Origin: Sequoia sempervirens
Taxonomy: Eukaryota > Streptophyta > Pinopsida > Cupressales > Cupressaceae
NCBI GenBank assembly: GCA_007258455.2
Contig: VDFB02000001.1
Span: forward strand, 12,628,754-12,692,753
Length of the DNA: 64,000 nt
Direction of reading: 5' to 3'
In this document: positions 59,129-64,000 of the stretch, one piece after another
How the letters are laid out: each line of letters starts with the position of its first letter
How positions within the stretch are numbered: the first letter of the stretch is position 1
Notes under the pieces: model-generated
Told to the model about the DNA's origin: nothing
Databases searched by the model: none
What the model saw: only the letters and a program-made list of their open reading frames with translations
Program-made: the position numbers and the translations under genes

Positions 59129-60587
59129 TTAAACTACCCAAACTGAGAAACTGATAAACATTACCAAAACACCCACACATCTCTGCAAATAGTCTATTTC
59201 CATGTATTTACTACTTTTCCTTTTATCATGGGAGTGAAGAATCATATTGAAATCAACAACCCTCTTCTTCTTCTTTTTTCTTTGTACGTTGTGCCAAACC
59301 TCTTCTTGATCATTTTTCCATGTGGGTTCACCAATTTCCTCTACTGGCATCATGCTACTTCCCTCTAATGAAGCCACACTCAAACCCTATGACCATCCAC
59401 CAAACTCCCCTTTTGGATTGTTGCCCTACTCCACCCCAGAGGAAAAACTTTCCACAAGCACTTGTTCCTTTTGTGGGGGTTCATTTGAAGCCATGATAAT
59501 TGGGTTCTTTTCTGTGCTAAAACCCACAAGGTCTTCTTTTTCCACTAAATAGTGATGGGGGGAAACCTCTTTCCACCAAGTTGCTTGATTAGCCCTCTTG
59601 TGCTTTGAATAATGCTCAGCAATATGACTTGTGCTGAGGCAACTACAACAATGGAAATGAAATCCATCATAACCAAGTAGTTGTTCCCATTCCCCCCCCC
59701 AAAAAAAAAAATATTTCAAATTTACAGGTGCAGGTAGATCTTTTGTAATATCCATTTCTACCAAGATACGTGCATATGTTGTATGCAGAAAATTGAGTGA
59801 ACCCTCATCAACTCCCAAAGACTTCCCCAATGTATTACCTAAAACTTCAAAGTAGGATTGAAACCAAAAATGCAAGGGGAGATTTGAACTCTTATCCTAA
59901 TAGGAACCAACCCAAAGGATTCAGTTTTTGGGTTGAAAGTTGGGTGCCATGGTTTCAACATTAACAAGTGTTTATCCTCCCAACTCCATTGATAATCACA
60001 GAGCGTGGAATTTCTATCTTTTTCATTGTCAAATACAGCACAAAGAAACCCTTCACATTGGGATAAATCTACACATCTCCTTCCAATATTGGGCTCCAAT
60101 GCTTTGAAATCTAACTATGCAACTCTACAAGGCCCAACCAAAAACCCCTGAACCTTCCTATCAACCCTAGCTCCATGAAATACCTTTTGTTCTCCACAAC
60201 TTCAGTTGTTATATCTCCATCCAAGGAGACAGAGGGGTTTTCACCTGCACAACACAATGTCTTGGAATCCTTTTCCAAGCTCAAAACCTTTGATCCTTTC
60301 CCAAGATGTTGTGGTTTCCCTCTAAGCTCCTTCCAATTGTCATCCCTCTTATGCATTTTCCTATCTGAATTTGGCACACAAACCTAACCAAATGGCACTC
60401 CAAATTTTTGACTCTGAAGGTGCCTCCAGCTACCATAGTAAGCCATCGTTGATGTTCTCCCATCTAGCTTTTGAAAAGGCCCTCCATTTTTCACCACATC
60501 CAAAATCAGTTGCCACGCACCAACAAATTTAGAAAACTTAGGAAATTTCCTCCTTGCCTCGCCATAGGAAGCCCTAGCTACGACCAT
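59129..60587 (-). pseudogene. LINE ORF1 (DUF4283-like plus zinc knuckle), copy B
   Basis: Minus-strand ATG at 60587 (MVVARASYGEARRKFPKF), absent from copy A. The DUF4283-like part has YFMELGLIGRFRGFWLGL and WEDKHLLMLKPWHPTFNP. Next comes HFWFQSYFEVLGNTLGKSL and TTYARILVEMDITKDLP. The knuckle FHCCSCLSTSHIAEHY lies near 59650-59610, and the tail NVQRKKKKKRVVDFNM runs to a stop at 59129. The pieces are separated by a few frameshifts near 60380, 60105 and 59880. RNA-binding role by family. It is followed not by ORF2 but by an AT-rich tail. Confidence 0.82.
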
Positions 60588-60599
60588 CTCTACTTTTGT

Positions 60600-60745
60600 C
60601 TAATTTATATTATATATTTATATTAATATATATTATAAATTATTTTATTTTATAGGTTCTCCTTTAATATATATTAATATATATTATATAGATTATTATG
60701 ATTTTATCTATTTATATTTATTTATTTTTTTGGTTGGTAAGTGTC
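60600..60745. repeat. AT-rich LINE tail in block B
   Basis: TA-rich with TATAGGTTCTCC, equivalent to 12140-12330. A second TATAGGTTCTCC lies at about 58872, on the other side of ORF1. Confidence 0.5.
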
Positions 60746-60749
60746 ACTT

Positions 60750-63700
60750 AATGAGGTGACTCCCTTTATTAATTTATGAAAGATTGTGTACATAGTGTTC
60801 TTTTGTTGATTAGCCAAACAACTGGTCATAGTAGCTCAGGCATAAATTAAATAAATTTCAACCCAAAGCCCCACGTATCCCCATAGGAAGTTAGCAAGGG
60901 TGGTCGACTCAGACAGTAGGGGAAATGAACCCAAATTTATTGGCACCCACTACTCGCTAGCACCTTTTCCTTAGCAATAATCACCAACAAAGCATCGTGC
61001 TCTGAGAGTACCACCTCCACCGTGTCCCCCCCTAGATTATCCACACCATGATTGGCCAACCAATCCGCTTCCTTGTTAGCCTCTATAAATATGATTGATC
61101 AAAAAATTCATAGCCTCCAAGCTCGACGAATTAGTTTCTCTAGTTTCCAATTGTTGCATTCTTTCTTCCTTATACTGTTGATGCAAAACATAGAATCACC
61201 TTCAATGTCAATATATATCTACTCTCTTTTGACACACTCCTCCAAGCCTTTGATAAGCGCATATGATTCCACTGTGTTGTTTTTTGAGACACCAAATATT
61301 TCGACCAGTGCCCATACCACATCTCGCGTGTCCCTCAAAATGTAGCCAATCCCAGCTGTGCTAGGGTTGCCCCTAGTGGCACTATTGAAATTAAGCTTGA
61401 GCCTATCCCAAGGGGGAGCCAGCCGTTTGGAATTCTACCTTTTTTGAATTTCACTCATTTGCTTTTTCCCATCCCAACACCTATTGGAGCTCTAAGGCCT
61501 ACCCAACTACAACTCATCCTTTCATCCTAGGCAGTGAAAGCAAAATCTCAAAGTCCCTTGACCTTATTATTGATCGTCTCCACCAATGCCACTTCAATCC
61601 TTTGTTTAAGATCATCTAAAGACAACTCCACACCCTTAAAAGTTATTCTATTGCACTCCTTCCACAAATGCCATGTTAGAATGGAAGAAGCACACTCCCA
61701 TATTCCACCCCAGAGGCAATTGGAGAACCTTCTTGGCCAACACGCCAAGAAATCAAACACTCTTTAATTCCTAGGCCCAACCCAAAGTAATTTCTTTTGA
61801 AGGCAATCCCAACAACTTGTCAAGTAAGGGCATTGGAAGAGCAGATGCTCACAAGATTCTTCAGCCTATTTACACAAAATACACCATGTCGAGCCTGACA
61901 GCCCCACCTTCTGAAGCTTATCCCAAGTGAAAATTTTGTTGTGTAGAGTAGTCCACAAAAATGCCTCAGCTTTGGTGAATGCAAACTTTCCCCAGCACAA
62001 ATCCTTGCACCATCCCGACCCCTCCCATATTGTGTTTTGAATTTGATACCCAATTTTCATTGAATAACAGCTTGACTTGGCCCCGCACCACATAATTTCA
62101 TCAGCTTTATCATTTAGCATGATGCATTGTTCCTTCATCATATCGATGAATAGTGTCTTGCTTCTTTCATCAACCGCTAGCTCTTTAATCATTCTCCATT
62201 GCGGGTGCCCAGAAACCTCATTTCAACTAAGATAATCATACACTTTGAGCCTATGCAATCAAAGAGATGCATTTTGATATCATTGAAATCCACAGTGTCA
62301 CCCAAGGGAGGGAATCTATCCCAAGAATCCGCCCAAAAATTTGTCGAGGAGCCACACCAAGTGACATGGTCTGTGATAATGTGACAGAAATCACATATGT
62401 AATTCCAAATCGCTAAACCAAGTGGGGGGTTAGCGATCCTAAAAATCCTGTTGGGGTCCATCAATTCCATGTATTTGATCTATAAAAACTTACACCAAGT
62501 AGTAGCAGGTTTGTGCAGAATCTTCCATATGAGCTCAACACCAAGTGTCACATTTTTCTAATTTAGATTCCTTATCCTAGCCCAACCAATATCAATGTCT
62601 TGACATACCGTCTCCCATTTAATGAAGGGAATAAGATCATCATTTGATCCTTCTCACATAAACTTCTTGAATATGCTTTCCATTGCTACTTTGATTTTGT
62701 TGGTTAATTTCAAACAAATCATACCAAATATTGGCAGAACACAAAGGACTACGTAAAGCATCATTAGTTAGCCTGCAAGGGACATCCACTTTCCCTTCTA
62801 GGAAGACGATCTTGATTTGCACTAGTCCAAAAAAATTTCCCAAAGAGAAGAACTAATGGCACCCTAAGGTACTTAGTGGGTAGAGTTTCCACCATGAAGC
62901 CAAGAATACTCAAAAAATTTCTCTGAATTGATTTCTTTGTGTTGAAGAAATAGATTTTAGTTTTTTCTTTGTTGACTGATTGGCCTGAGCACCTCCCATA
63001 TAAATCTAGCATCTCTTTTATTACCATATCCTCCCACACATTGGCTTCTCCAAGAAGAGTTGTGTCATCTGTGAATTGGATGTGAGTGAAGGGATCTAAA
63101 TTTTTGGTAGCACAAATCCCTTTCCACACACCCCCAACCAATCTATTCTTCATCAAACCTCCAAGTGCGTCGCCCATGATTACAAACAAAAATGGTGACA
63201 GTGGGTCATCCTAATGCAACCCTCTTGAAGATTGAAATAATCCACAAAGAGGGCCATTCACCGAGACAAAGAAATGAACCAAGGAAATACAAGTAAAAAT
63301 TCTCCCTACCTAGTCGTTGTAGAAGCCTATTTTGAGTAGAATAAGGCTTAAAAATATCCAACTTACAAAATCATATGCTTTCTTGAAATTTATCTTGACA
63401 ATCATCCCTTTTGAATTCTATAATTTGATCAAGTGAATAATTTTGTTTGCAAGGATAATGTTGTCTGCAATGTCCCTACTCAGGATGAAGTCGTTTTGTT
63501 CTAGCAAAATTATTGAATTTAAGATAAGCTTGAGCCTATTTGCCATTTATTTGGAGATAATTTTGTAGAATGTATTACACAAAGCTATCAATCTATAGTT
63601 AGCATAAGATAATGATTCAAATTTTTTTGGTATGAGTGCTATCCCCATGTTGTTGATATCTTTGATGAATTTATTTTTCAATTTGAATTCCTCTATAACT

Positions 63701-63850
63701 TCCCAAATATCCTTCCCTAAAAAGTGCCAGCATTGTTGATAGAACAAGGCAGTAAATCCGTCAGTGCCCAATGCCTTGTCCAAATGCAGTTCAAAGTTTC
63801 CTTCTCACCTCATCGAGTGTACAAGGGGTCATTAATCAATCATTGACATT
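60750..63850 (-). pseudogene. LINE ORF2 fragment (RT, zinc domain, RNase H), copy B
   Basis: RT start DKALGTDGFTALFYQQCW and GIALIPKKFESLSYANYR (63783-63547); catalytic box FTDDTTLLG near 63075-63049, closer to the family FADD than copy A. QSVNKEKTKIYFFNTKKS follows, then PPLGLAIWNYICDFCHIITD and GKFAFTKAEAFLWTTLHN with zinc-domain Cys pair WCILC. A CLWGGIWECASSILTWHLW segment precedes RNase H LKLNFNSATRGNPSTAG near 61410, with Glu in ESYALIKGLEECV, Asp in IEGDSMFCINSI and Asp in NKEADWLANHGVD. The first catalytic Asp is Asn, as in copy A. Endonuclease missing; stops and frameshifts present. Confidence 0.85.
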
Positions 63851-64000
63851 GTAGTGCTCCCTAGTTTGCTTCTAATACTAACAGTTACTTGGATTGTATT
63901 TGGACATTATGATACTTTTCTTGGTGTTGGATTCACTGTTATGATGATACTTTACCATTGATGTTTATGTTTATACCATGCTTAGTAGATCAATTTAATT

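Larger units (their letters stand above)
58823..64000 (-). mobile_element. Composite LINE block B, second copy of 10352-15560
   Basis: Same order and junctions as block A: AT-rich tail, ORF1 cassette, AT-rich tail, ORF2 fragment, then non-LINE sequence near 63870-64000 that matches A up to 15560 and runs off the window. The left end interrupts a Gypsy gag. B is better preserved than A in ORF1. Confidence 0.75.

Overview
This window looks like intergenic DNA from a large, repeat-rich plant nuclear genome. I find no intact host gene, tRNA, rRNA or CRISPR array. Nearly everything recognisable is a decayed retrotransposon: Copia and Gypsy LTR elements with initiator-Met-type primer sites, plant L1-type LINEs whose ORF1 carries a DUF4283-like domain and a zinc knuckle, a possible tRNA-derived SINE, and solo or partial LTRs. 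Old, nested, slowly removed elements fit a gymnosperm best, but that is inference; no marker fixes the species.

Layout. 1-568: Copia gag (UBN2) fragment, minus strand. 1381-9470: a decayed LINE ORF2 C-terminal region (plus strand), split by an array of one LTR element (2180-8619) with four 317-bp LTRs and three internal regions of about 1.72 kb, bounded by a single 5-bp target duplication CAAAT. 9471-10351: AT-rich, no gene. 10352-15560: composite LINE block 'A' (minus), repeated at 58823-64000 as block 'B', which lies inside a Gypsy gag. 15561-18850: no gene seen. 18850-24862: a near-complete but broken LINE in normal ORF1-ORF2 order (minus). 24863-39226: element M (minus), a 1.1-kb-LTR element without pol, split by element P (27353-34575, plus) of the same family with target duplication CTTTC. 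39227-42260: no gene. 42261-49546: a full-length broken Copia element (minus) carrying a probable 1.7-kb solo LTR in its integrase. 49547-52448: no gene. 52449-53279: a (TA)42 tract, a SINE candidate and an LTR/PBS relic. 55790-56575: Gypsy integrase (minus). 56720-58822: Gypsy leader and gag (plus), then LINE block B.

Most notable is the M/P family. Both copies have a complete LTR-element frame (LTRs, initiator-Met PBS, purine tract). In place of pol they carry two reading frames: ORF-A, a coiled coil followed by four CCHC knuckles and resembling the C-terminal half of a Copia gag; and ORF-B, about 1000 codons with no enzyme motif I recognise. The same arrangement in two copies makes this a family property. 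The element would need RT and integrase from another element. ORF-A could package RNA; the role of ORF-B is unknown.

Every coding region is damaged by stops and frameshifts, so the window is best read as a stratified record: older LINE and LTR insertions cut by younger ones, with order recoverable from the target duplications.
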